Positions 8,077 through 15,860 of a stretch of DNA of 64,000 nt are shown here, piece by piece (position 1 is the first letter of the stretch; the number at the start of each line of letters is the position of its first letter). Under the pieces are notes generated by a model. The model worked only from the letters and a program-made list of their open reading frames with translations, did not search any database and was not told where the DNA came from. Both the position numbers and the translations under genes were made by a program. This stretch comes from DASQMT01 sp963839615 (GTDB lineage Bacteria; Actinomycetota; Thermoleophilia; Solirubrobacterales; Solirubrobacteraceae), in NCBI GenBank assembly GCA_963839615.1, contig CAWIVY010000003.1, forward strand, positions 62,001-126,000, read 5' to 3'.

Positions 8077-8451
8077 ATGACAGACTTTCTTGATGAGAAG
8101 CGCAAGGAGATCCAGGCGCGGCTGAAGGAGCTCAAGCCGCTTGTGGATGAGTACAACCGACTCGAAGCCGCAGAGCGCGCGCTGGCCGGAGTGGGGTCGA
8201 AGCAGGCCGCTGCCGCCGCCCCGCGACGTGCTCGCTCGGCGTCCGCGTCGAACGGCCGCCGCGGGCGCCCGAAGGGCTCGGGCACCCGCGCGCTACAGGC
8301 GCTCGAGCTCGTCCGCGCCCGCCCCGGGATCACGATCCCGGAACTTGCCGAGGCGATGAGCATCAAGCAGAACTACCTCTACCGGGTGATGCCGACGCTG
8401 GCCGGCGAAGGCCAGGTCGTCAAGTCCGGGCGCGGCTGGCACGTCAAGTAA
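8077..8451 (+). CDS. Small winged-helix DNA-binding protein with coiled coil and AT-hook-like linker
   Basis: 124 residues in three parts: a charged coiled coil (about 1-38, EKRKEIQARLKELKPLVDEY), a basic flexible linker with NGRRGRPKGSG (AT-hook-like GRP core), and a C-terminal winged helix (about 70-124) with ITIPELAEAMSIKQNYLYRV. This suggests a dimeric DNA-binding regulator or nucleoid protein; its targets are unknown. AAGGTA lies 7 bases upstream of the ATG. The 174-base gap upstream (7903-8076) is notably AT-rich for this genome and has a possible TAAAGT -10 box at 8059-8064. The last 8 bases overlap the convergent mdh gene. Confidence 0.72.
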   Translation: MTDFLDEKRKEIQARLKELKPLVDEYNRLEAAERALAGVGSKQAAAAAPRRARSASASNGRRGRPKGSGTRALQALELVRARPGITIPELAEAMSIKQNYLYRVMPTLAGEGQVVKSGRGWHVK

Positions 8452-9433
8452 CCAAGCCGAGCTTTCTCACAGCGTCGCGCTCCTCCTTGAGCTCGCCGAC
8501 CGTCTTGTCGATCCGCGCCTGTGAGAACTCCGGCACGTCGAGCCCCTGCACGATCTCGTACTCGCCGTTCGAGGTTCGGCAGGGGAAGGAGGAGATGATC
8601 CCCTCCTCGACGCCGTAGGAGCCGTCGGACGGGACGGCCATCGAGACCCAGTCGCCCTCGGCGGTGCCCGCCAGCCAGTCGTGCACGTGGTCGATCGCGG
8701 CGTTGGCGGCGGAGGCCGCGGACGACGCGCCGCGCGCCTCGATGATCTCCGCCCCGCGCTTGCCCACGCGCGGGATGTACTCGTCGGCGACCCACGACTC
8801 GTCGCCGACCACGTCCCAGGCGCTGCGGCCGCCGACCTTCGCGTTGAACAGGTCGGGGTACATCGTCGGCGAGTGGTTGCCCCACACCGCCATGTTGCTG
8901 ACGTCCGCCACCGCGGCGCCGGTCTTCTGCGCCAGCTGCCCCACCGCGCGGTTGTGGTCGAGGCGGGTCATCGCCGTGAAGCGTTCGCGCGGCACTCCGT
9001 CGGCGTTGCTCATCGCGATCAGCGCGTTCGTGTTGGCCGGGTTGCCGACCACCAGCACCTTGATGTCGTCGGCGGCGCCGGCGGCGATCGCCTCGCCCTG
9101 AGGCTTGAAGATGGCGCCGTTGGCCTCCAGCAGGTCGGCGCGCTCCATGCCCTTCGAGCGCGGGCGGGCGCCGACGAGCATGCCGATGTTCGCCCCCTCG
9201 AACGCCTGCTTCGCGTCGTCGTGGATATCGATCCCGGCGAGCAGGGGGAACGCGCAGTCGAACAGCTCCAGCGCGGTGCCCTCGGCCGCCTTGACCGCCT
9301 GCGGTACCTCGAGCAGGCTCAGGTGCACGGGCCGGTCGGGGCCGAGCAGCTGGCCGGATGCGATCCGGAACAGCAGCGCGTAGCCGATCTGGCCGGCGGC
9401 GCCGGTGACCGTCACCTTCACGGGCTGGCTCAT
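8444..9433 (-). CDS. mdh: Malate dehydrogenase
   Basis: 329 residues, close to the usual length for the cytosolic/actinobacterial NAD-dependent form. Visible are VTGAAGQIGYALLFRIASG (dinucleotide-binding), ARPRSKGMERADLL (substrate-binding arginines), VVGNPANTNALI, the catalytic MTRLDHNRA and VWGNHSPTMYPD, with the active-site His. It interconverts malate and oxaloacetate in the TCA cycle. It is coupled to the upstream isocitrate dehydrogenase gene by an ATGA overlap (9430-9433), which places two TCA steps in one transcript. Confidence 0.97.
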   Translation of the reverse strand: MSQPVKVTVTGAAGQIGYALLFRIASGQLLGPDRPVHLSLLEVPQAVKAAEGTALELFDCAFPLLAGIDIHDDAKQAFEGANIGMLVGARPRSKGMERADLLEANGAIFKPQGEAIAAGAADDIKVLVVGNPANTNALIAMSNADGVPRERFTAMTRLDHNRAVGQLAQKTGAAVADVSNMAVWGNHSPTMYPDLFNAKVGGRSAWDVVGDESWVADEYIPRVGKRGAEIIEARGASSAASAANAAIDHVHDWLAGTAEGDWVSMAVPSDGSYGVEEGIISSFPCRTSNGEYEIVQGLDVPEFSQARIDKTVGELKEERDAVRKLGLVT

Positions 9434-10512
9434 GCGTTCATCTCCTCGATCACGGCGTCGGCGAACTGCGACGTGCCGACCGCCGACGGGTCGTCACGTT
9501 TCGGCTTGAGGTCGTACGTGACCTTCTCGCCCTTCCTGATCACCGATGCGATCGCGCCCTCGAGCCGGTCGGCCGCCTCGCGCTCGCCGAGGTGGCGCAG
9601 CATCAGCACGCCCGAGAGCATCAGCGCGGTCGGGTTGACCTTGTTCTGGCCCTTGTACTTCGGCGCCGAGCCGTGGGTCGCCTCGAACATCGCCGCCTCG
9701 GTGCCGATGTTGCCGCCGGGCGCCATGCCGAGGCCGCCGATCATGCCGGCCCCGAGGTCGGAGACGATGTCGCCGTAGAGGTTCGGCAGCACGATCACGT
9801 CGTACTCCTCGGGGCGCGACACGAGCTGGTTGCAGAGGTTGTCGATGATCCGGTCCTCGAACTCGATGTCGGAGTAGTCCTCCGCGACCTTGCGGGCGAC
9901 GTCGAGGTAGAGGCCATCGGTGTGCTTCATGATGTTGGCCTTGTGGGCGGCCGTCACCTTGCTGCGGCCGTTCTCGCGCGCGTAGTCGAACGCGGCGCGC
10001 ACGATCCGCTCCGAGCCGAAGACGGAGATCGGCTTGATCGAGATGCCCGAGTGCTCGCGGATCTTGGAGCCGTCGAGGCTCTCGATGAACTCGATCAGCT
10101 GCCCGGCCTGCTCGCTGTCGCGCTCGAACTCGATCCCCGCGTAGAGGTCCTCGGTGTTCTCGCGCACGATCACGATGTCGGTCCCGGGGAAGCGCGTGCG
10201 CACGCCCTCGTACGCCTTGCAGGGGCGGATGCAGGCGTAGAGGTCCAGCTCCTTGCGCAACAGCACGTTGACCGAGCGGAAGCCGGACCCGACGGGCGTC
10301 GTCGTCGGGCCCTTGATGCCCACTCCGTTGCGCTTGATCGACTCCAGCGTGCGATCGGGGAAGGGGTTGCCCTCCTCGTTGTAGACGTCCTCGCCCGCGG
10401 GATGCTCGTCCCAGGAGAACTCGACACCGGTCGCCTCGAGCACGCGGCGGGTCGCTTCCGCCAGCTCGGGGCCGGTGCCGTCACCCGGAATGAAGGTGAC
10501 TTCGTATGCCAT
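9430..10512 (-). CDS. icd: Isocitrate dehydrogenase (NAD-type / isocitrate-isopropylmalate family)
   Basis: 360 residues of the beta-decarboxylating dehydrogenase family. It has FIPGDGTGPEL, KGPTTTPVGSGFRSVNVLLRK (substrate loop), IVRENTEDLYAGIE, the YDVIVLPNLYGDIVSD metal-binding region and EATHGSAPKYKGQNKVNPTA. The length and the ENTEDLYAGIE motif favour isocitrate over isopropylmalate, as does its position in an operon with mdh. The start is ATG with an AAAGG ribosome site about 8 bases upstream. Confidence 0.9.
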   Translation of the reverse strand: MAYEVTFIPGDGTGPELAEATRRVLEATGVEFSWDEHPAGEDVYNEEGNPFPDRTLESIKRNGVGIKGPTTTPVGSGFRSVNVLLRKELDLYACIRPCKAYEGVRTRFPGTDIVIVRENTEDLYAGIEFERDSEQAGQLIEFIESLDGSKIREHSGISIKPISVFGSERIVRAAFDYARENGRSKVTAAHKANIMKHTDGLYLDVARKVAEDYSDIEFEDRIIDNLCNQLVSRPEEYDVIVLPNLYGDIVSDLGAGMIGGLGMAPGGNIGTEAAMFEATHGSAPKYKGQNKVNPTALMLSGVLMLRHLGEREAADRLEGAIASVIRKGEKVTYDLKPKRDDPSAVGTSQFADAVIEEMNA

Positions 10513-10565
10513 TTGGACCTTTCATCGAATTCAGGCCGGCGATGCTATGCGACCATGGGTATCCG

Positions 10566-11747
10566 ATGACGGGCTCCCGCTCACTCCCGCTGATGCGCGT
10601 ATTCGGGATTCGGATCGGCGTGAACTACTCGTGGTTCCTCGTCCTCTTCGTCGTCATCTTCGTGCTCTGGGATTCGCTCTCGGAGACACTGGACGCGAGC
10701 GACACGACCGTCTACGTGGTCGCCGTCGTCGCCGCGGCGAGCTTCTTCGCCTCGATCCTGCTGCACGAGCTCGGGCATGCGCTGGCGGCGAGGCGCGAGG
10801 GCATCGCGGTCGAGGGGATCGACCTGTTCCTGTTCGGCGGGGTGATGAAGATGAGCCGCGAGACCGACTCGCCGGGCGCCGAGTTCCGCGTCGCCGCAGC
10901 CGGCCCGCTCGTGACGCTGGTGCTGATGGCGCTCGCGTCGGCGGCGGCGATCCTGATCGCCGGCGTCGACTCCTTCTGGGACGCGGCGAGCCTCTCCGCC
11001 TCCGCGGACGCGTCGCCGGTCGAGGTCGTGGTCTCGCTGCTGGTCTCGATGAACCTGGTGCTGCTGCTGTTCAACCTCGTCCCGGCGTTCCCGCTCGACG
11101 GCGGCAGGATCGCGCGCGCCGCGGCGTGGAAGCTGACCGGCGACCGCCACCGCGCGACGCGCTTCGCGGCCCGGATCGGGATCGGCTTCGGCTGGCTGCT
11201 GATCGGGCTCGGGCTGCTCCTGCTCGCCGCCTTCGGCTCCGACGCCGCCTTCGACGCGATCTGGTTCGCGGCGCTCGGCTGGCTGCTCGCCTCCGCCGCG
11301 CGCTCCACGCTGGCCCAGACGGCGTTCACCGAGCAGCTCGCCGGCATCACGGTCGCCGACGTGATGGACGCGGAGCCGGTGACGATCCCCGCGGCGCTGC
11401 CCGTGGGGCGCGCCTACGAGGACTACTTCCTGCGCTACCAGGGCTGGGAGTGGTTCGCGGTCGTCGAGGACGACGGCCGCTACACCGGCCTCGCCCACAG
11501 GCGCGCCGTCGAGCACGCGGCGCTCGAGGAGGGCGGAACGGCGCCGATGCGCGACGTCGCCGCGCCGCGCGCCGCCGAGGCGCAGGTCCCTGCCGACGCG
11601 CCGCTCGAGGCGTTGCTGTCGTCCGAGCCGCTGCGCAGGCTCGGCGCGCTGATGGCCGTGGACGCCGATGGGCGGCTGCGCGGGGTCGTGACGTTCGAGC
11701 AGGTCACGCGCGCGCTGCGCTCACGGCTGGCGCCGTCGCGCACCTGA
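10566..11747 (+). CDS. Site-2-type M50 membrane metalloprotease with C-terminal CBS-like region
   Basis: 393 residues. The zinc-binding HELGH is near residue 65 in a transmembrane helix, and the third ligand is in FPLDGGRIARA, about residues 176-186. There are about six membrane segments. Residues after about 260 form a soluble region with two CBS-like parts (ITVADVMDAEPVTIPA and MRDVAAP...GVVTFEQVTRAL). Members of this branch cleave membrane-bound substrates, and the CBS part may sense nucleotides. The ATG at 10566 was chosen; an in-frame ATG further upstream reads into the icd promoter. Confidence 0.88.
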   Translation: MTGSRSLPLMRVFGIRIGVNYSWFLVLFVVIFVLWDSLSETLDASDTTVYVVAVVAAASFFASILLHELGHALAARREGIAVEGIDLFLFGGVMKMSRETDSPGAEFRVAAAGPLVTLVLMALASAAAILIAGVDSFWDAASLSASADASPVEVVVSLLVSMNLVLLLFNLVPAFPLDGGRIARAAAWKLTGDRHRATRFAARIGIGFGWLLIGLGLLLLAAFGSDAAFDAIWFAALGWLLASAARSTLAQTAFTEQLAGITVADVMDAEPVTIPAALPVGRAYEDYFLRYQGWEWFAVVEDDGRYTGLAHRRAVEHAALEEGGTAPMRDVAAPRAAEAQVPADAPLEALLSSEPLRRLGALMAVDADGRLRGVVTFEQVTRALRSRLAPSRT

Positions 11748-11753
11748 GTCCGG

Positions 11754-13790
11754 TCAGACGAGGACCGGCGCTGCGGCAGCCCTCGCCCGGCGCTCGGCCA
11801 TGAACGCCTCCACGACGGCCGGAGCGAACTGGCTGCCGGAGTACAGGCGCAGCTCCGCGATCGCGTCCGCCACGGGCATGCCGCGCTTGTAGCAGCGGTC
11901 CGTGGTCATGGCGGAGAAGGCATCGCAGACGAACAGGATCTGGGCGCCGAGCGGGATCGCGTCGCCCGCGAGGCCGTCGGGATAGCCGTCGCCGTCCCAG
12001 CGCTCGTGGCTCGAGCGGATCAGGCCGGCGACGCCGGACAGGGCGGGAGCGCCCTGGGCGATCCGCTCGCCGATCAGGGTGTGCCGGCGCATGAACGACC
12101 ACTCGTCCGCGTCGAGCGGACCGGGCTTGTTGAGGATCGCGCGCGGGATGGCGATCTTGCCGACGTCGTGCAGCTCGGCCGCGGTGGCGACGCGCTCCAC
12201 CTCGTCGTCGTCGAGCCCGAGCCGCCTGGCCACCCCCGCCGCCAGGGCTGCGACGTCGCCGGTGTGCGCGCCCAGCTCCTCGTCCCATGCCTCCATCGCG
12301 CGCCGCAGCACGCGGGCGCTCTGGACGCGCGCCGAGACACGGCCGCTGTTCTTCTCCGCGTAGAGCCGGCGATCGGCCACCCGCAGCACCTCGGTGGCGT
12401 CATGGGCCTCCGCGGGCAACAGCGCATGACCGCACGAGGCGCCGATCTTGAAGCCCTCACCCTCGTCGCAGAGCGCGGCGCGGGCGCGCGCCACCAGGGC
12501 TTCGACGGGCTCGTCCGCCGGCCACTCGCCGAGCACGCAGAACTCGTCGCCGCCGATCCGGTAGGCGATGCCGTCGGCGGAGGTCGCGCCTGCGAGCCGC
12601 GAGCCGAGGCGCGCGAGCAGCGCGTCCCCGGCGGGGTGACCGTAGGAGTCGTTGTAGTTCTTGAAGCCGTCGAGGTCGAAGAGCAGCAGGATGTGCGGCG
12701 TGCGGTCCGCGAGCGCCCGCTCCATCGCGCCGAGGAGCGCGAAGCGGTTCGCCAGCCCCGTGAGCGAGTCCGTGCGGGCCTGCCGGCGGCTGGTGACGAT
12801 GTTGTCGAGGCTCTGGCGATGGGTCAGGATCAGGCGCACGATCATCGCGACGATCGAAGCCGTCGCGAGGCCGAGCGCCAGCAGGTGCATGCGGTGGAAG
12901 TGGTCGTAGACCAGGATCCCTGTGCTGACCAGGGCCAGCAGGACGGGCACGGCGACGCTCGGCGGCCGCTCGTCGCGAATGCGCTCACGCACCGCGGGCT
13001 GCCACGCGGACAGCCCGAGCAGCAGCGCGCCCAGCGGCCAGCCGAGGTCGTCGAGGCCGCCGACGACGTAGTTGCCCTGGGCCACCTGGAAGAGGTAGAC
13101 CGAGTCGGCCACCGCCCAGATGGCGACGCCGGCGCCGAAGTAGAGCCACGTGCGATCGAGCCGGCCGCGCCCGGCGGTCAGCACGCCGATCACGACCCCG
13201 ATCAGGATCAGGTCGCCGAGCGGGTAGGCGAGGTTCGTCGCAACTGCGGCCGCGTCGCCGCCGGTGCTCTCCTGGACCGCGCCGAACACGAGCGCCGCGC
13301 TGACCGCGCCGGCGGTCAGGGCTGCGATCACGCCGTCGAACCAGAGCCGTGAGTCCAGGTGCGGCATGCGCTCGCGGACGAGCAGGATGACCCCCAGGTA
13401 GGAGAGGGGCAGGAAGCCGAGCCAACCCGCGTCGGCCAGCGAGGGATACGGAGCCTCGGCGGCGTCCGCCAGGACCAGGGTCCAGTAGATGTTGCCGCCG
13501 GCCCACAGCGCGAGCGCGATCCCCAACAGCGCCCAGGCGGCGCGCTCGGAAGGACGATGCGCCGCGCGGGCGAGGCAGAGCAGCGCTGCGCCGACCAACG
13601 CGCCGTTGTACACGACCTGGTACGTCGTGCCGGTCCCGATCACTGGCGCGAGGATGTTGACCGCCAACGCCAGATTCGCGATCAGCAGGACAGCCACGAG
13701 GGCGCGCACGGCGGCCGGCATCGCCTCCCAGGCGACGAGCGCACGGATACGGGGAGATAGGCGTGGGGTGCGTTCGATCGCGGTCGTCAC
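11754..13790 (-). CDS. Membrane GGDEF and HD-GYP dual-domain protein
   Basis: 678 residues. About nine hydrophobic segments occupy residues 25-330. A GGDEF domain follows, beginning at ARTDSLTGLANR and with an intact IGGDEF signature. Then comes an HD-GYP domain with HDVGKIAIP and HERWDGDGYPDGL. The protein can thus in principle both make c-di-GMP (GGDEF) and hydrolyse it (HD-GYP). The membrane part resembles a sensory 7-8 TM module, ligand unknown. The gene stands alone, with its start in the 39-base gap after the beta-roll gene. Confidence 0.9.
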   Translation of the reverse strand: MTTAIERTPRLSPRIRALVAWEAMPAAVRALVAVLLIANLALAVNILAPVIGTGTTYQVVYNGALVGAALLCLARAAHRPSERAAWALLGIALALWAGGNIYWTLVLADAAEAPYPSLADAGWLGFLPLSYLGVILLVRERMPHLDSRLWFDGVIAALTAGAVSAALVFGAVQESTGGDAAAVATNLAYPLGDLILIGVVIGVLTAGRGRLDRTWLYFGAGVAIWAVADSVYLFQVAQGNYVVGGLDDLGWPLGALLLGLSAWQPAVRERIRDERPPSVAVPVLLALVSTGILVYDHFHRMHLLALGLATASIVAMIVRLILTHRQSLDNIVTSRRQARTDSLTGLANRFALLGAMERALADRTPHILLLFDLDGFKNYNDSYGHPAGDALLARLGSRLAGATSADGIAYRIGGDEFCVLGEWPADEPVEALVARARAALCDEGEGFKIGASCGHALLPAEAHDATEVLRVADRRLYAEKNSGRVSARVQSARVLRRAMEAWDEELGAHTGDVAALAAGVARRLGLDDDEVERVATAAELHDVGKIAIPRAILNKPGPLDADEWSFMRRHTLIGERIAQGAPALSGVAGLIRSSHERWDGDGYPDGLAGDAIPLGAQILFVCDAFSAMTTDRCYKRGMPVADAIAELRLYSGSQFAPAVVEAFMAERRARAAAAPVLV

Positions 13791-13799
13791 GCCTCCGTG

Positions 13800-13821
13800 A
13801 TCGGCCGCGGCGGCCGCCGAT
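13800..13821 (-). terminator. Short inverted repeat after the beta-roll gene
   Basis: ATCGGC (13800-13805) and GCCGAT (13816-13821) form a 6-bp stem with a GC-rich loop. It lies just past the stop of the beta-roll protein gene and just before the start of the GGDEF/HD-GYP gene, so it may be a weak terminator or an operator. Confidence 0.25.
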
Positions 13822-13829
13822 TGAGGCCG

Positions 13830-15398
13830 CTACCCCAACTGGACCGTGTAGCCCCCGCGCTCGGGCCGCTCGCGGAACTCCCGCTTGACCAGCCGCAGGC
13901 GCAGCAGCGCGCCGCCCAGGAACAGGCGGCGCTCGGCGCGGGTCAGCTCCCAGCGGAGCACGCGGCGCCGGGCGGAGGGCCGGGGCGCGGCGGCGCTGCC
14001 GACGCGCCGCCCGTCGAGGAAGAGCACGCCCTTCACGCGGCAGGGCAGATCGATGCACGGGTCTCGCAGCACGAGGCGCAACGCCCCGTCGCGCAGCCGC
14101 GGCGGCACGCGCGCGACCGCGTCGCCGAGGGCCCAGGGCTCGACGCCCTCGCAACCGGGCGGCAGCAGCACGCGGAATGCGGGCCGGATCAGCCGGTCGC
14201 GCCCCGGCCCGCAGTCGAGGGCGGCGGCGTGACGGGCCTTGCGCGGCCCTTCCAGCCGGTCGTTCCCCGGGCCCCCGGAGAGCGTGCCGCCGTAGAGCTC
14301 GTCGTCGCCTTCGCCGCCGTCGACGGTGTCGCTGCGCCCGCCGTAGATCTTGTCGTCGCCCATGCCGCCGGCGAAGCTGTCGGCGAAGAACGGGCCGTCG
14401 CCCAGCTCGAGGTCCGCGATCTCGTCGCGGCCGGCGCCGCCGTCGGCGACGTCCACGCCCCCGTACGGCCAGAGCTCGTCGCGACCGTCCCCGCCCGCGA
14501 GCGCGTCGTCCCCAGGCCCGGCGTTGAGCAGGTCGCCGCCGGCGCCGCCGCTGATCCGGTCCGCGCCATCGCCTCCGTCGAGCCTGTCGTTCCCCGGCGA
14601 CCCGACGAGCTCGTCGTCCCCGCCGCCGCCCTCGAGCTCGGTCGCGCCCGGGCCCGCCCGCAGCACGTCGGGCCCATCGCCGCCGCGCGCGCGCTCGAAG
14701 CCGGCGATCCGGTCCTCCTCCCCGGGCGCCCCGGCCGTGGCAGCCGCGAGATCGGCGGTGACCCCTTCGGGCCGGCCCTCGTAGCTGAGCGTGTCGGGCC
14801 CGTCGCCGCCGGCGAGCACGTCGCTCCCGGTGCCGCCGTTGACGATGTCCGCGAGCGGGCTGCCGGTCAAGGAGTCCGCCCCGGCGCCGCCGTCGAGCGT
14901 CCCGGCCGCGGTCAGGGTGAGCCGGTCGGCGCCGTCCGCGCCGAGCAGCGTCCCGCCGTCGGCGCTGACCACGTCGTCGCCCGGGCCGCCGTCGACCGAC
15001 GTCCCGAAGGACCGGATCGGGAACGCGCTGGTCAACTCGGCGGTGTCGTCGCCGTCTCCGAGCTGCGCCTTGACGTAGCGCGTCGCGGATGCCTGGCGGG
15101 GGCAATGGACGGCGCCGTCCGGCTGGGACGTGCAGCCCTCGCCCGCCTGCAGCGCGGCGCCCGCGTCGGTCACGTGGTCGCCGTCGGCCGCGAGCGTCAC
15201 GGCCAGGCGGTTGGACTCGCCGGGCGCGGCAACGATCGTGAGCGTCTGCGTGACGGTGGTCGTCGCCGGCGCCTTCGGCGGCATGGCGGGGATGAAGATG
15301 GTGGTCGTCGTGAACGACACGGTGGCCGCGCCGGCCGGCGCGGCGCACGCGAGCGCGGCGGCGATTGCGAGCAGGGCTGGAGAGAGCCGGCGGCGCAT
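13830..15398 (-). CDS. Secreted calcium-binding beta-roll (RTX-like repeat) protein
   Basis: 522 residues. It starts with a Sec-type signal peptide (MRRRLSPALLAIAAALA, then cleavage near AGA). A Thr-rich strand region and many GGxGxDxL-type nonapeptide repeats follow, from about residue 130 to 390, for example GGDGADRISGGAGGD and GGEGDDELYGG. These form Ca2+-binding beta-rolls. The C-terminal 110 residues are Arg-rich and non-repetitive. There is a Sec signal and no type I secretion genes nearby, so it is probably a cell-surface protein and not a classic RTX toxin. The start is the ATG directly before the signal. Confidence 0.83.
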   Translation of the reverse strand: MRRRLSPALLAIAAALACAAPAGAATVSFTTTTIFIPAMPPKAPATTTVTQTLTIVAAPGESNRLAVTLAADGDHVTDAGAALQAGEGCTSQPDGAVHCPRQASATRYVKAQLGDGDDTAELTSAFPIRSFGTSVDGGPGDDVVSADGGTLLGADGADRLTLTAAGTLDGGAGADSLTGSPLADIVNGGTGSDVLAGGDGPDTLSYEGRPEGVTADLAAATAGAPGEEDRIAGFERARGGDGPDVLRAGPGATELEGGGGDDELVGSPGNDRLDGGDGADRISGGAGGDLLNAGPGDDALAGGDGRDELWPYGGVDVADGGAGRDEIADLELGDGPFFADSFAGGMGDDKIYGGRSDTVDGGEGDDELYGGTLSGGPGNDRLEGPRKARHAAALDCGPGRDRLIRPAFRVLLPPGCEGVEPWALGDAVARVPPRLRDGALRLVLRDPCIDLPCRVKGVLFLDGRRVGSAAAPRPSARRRVLRWELTRAERRLFLGGALLRLRLVKREFRERPERGGYTVQLG

Positions 15399-15439
15399 GT
15401 CTGTCAGCCCAGACGTTCGCACAGGCCGGAGGCTTCCGC

Positions 15440-15814
15440 CTAATCGCGCCCGGCGACCGCGAGCACCAGCCCGGGTAGATCCTCGAAGCGGTCCTTGGAG
15501 AGCACCTCGCGGATCCCCGCCGCCGCCGCGCGGCGGCGGACGTCGTCGTCCACCCATGCGCTGCAGAGCACGATCGGCAGGCCCGGGCGTCGCGCCAGCA
15601 GCATCGACGCCGCCTCGAAGCCGTCGATGCGCGGCATGCGAGCGTCGAGCACAACGACGTCGGGCGCCAGCACGTCGAGCTGCTCGAGCGCGGCCTCGAC
15701 GCCGTCCGCCTCCCCCACGACCTCCACGTCGAGACCGGCGTCGGCCACGATCGTGCGAATCAGGAAGCGGACGTCGGAGTGGTCGTCCACGATCAGGGTG
15801 CGGACGGTCGCCAT
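15440..15814 (-). CDS. Stand-alone response regulator receiver
   Basis: 124 residues consisting only of a receiver domain: LIVDDHSD at the N-terminus (acidic pair), the phospho-acceptor Asp in VVVLDARMPRIDG, IVLCSAW for the conserved Thr/Ser position, and the Lys in VLSKDRF. No output domain and no partner kinase lies nearby, so it may act as a phosphate sink or through protein contacts. It is divergent from sdhA with only 46 bases between. Confidence 0.87.
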   Translation of the reverse strand: MATVRTLIVDDHSDVRFLIRTIVADAGLDVEVVGEADGVEAALEQLDVLAPDVVVLDARMPRIDGFEAASMLLARRPGLPIVLCSAWVDDDVRRRAAAAGIREVLSKDRFEDLPGLVLAVAGRD

Positions 15815-15846
15815 GGGAGGGGGGAAGTATGCCCCAGCCATTCCAA

Positions 15847-15852
15847 TAAGAT
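15847..15852 (+). promoter_or_regulatory. -10 element of a leaderless promoter for sdhABE
   Basis: TAAGAT is followed by 8 nt and then the ATG of sdhA at 15861. No Shine-Dalgarno sequence is present, which fits a leaderless mRNA. Confidence 0.5.
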
Positions 15853-15860
15853 CGCGCGCC

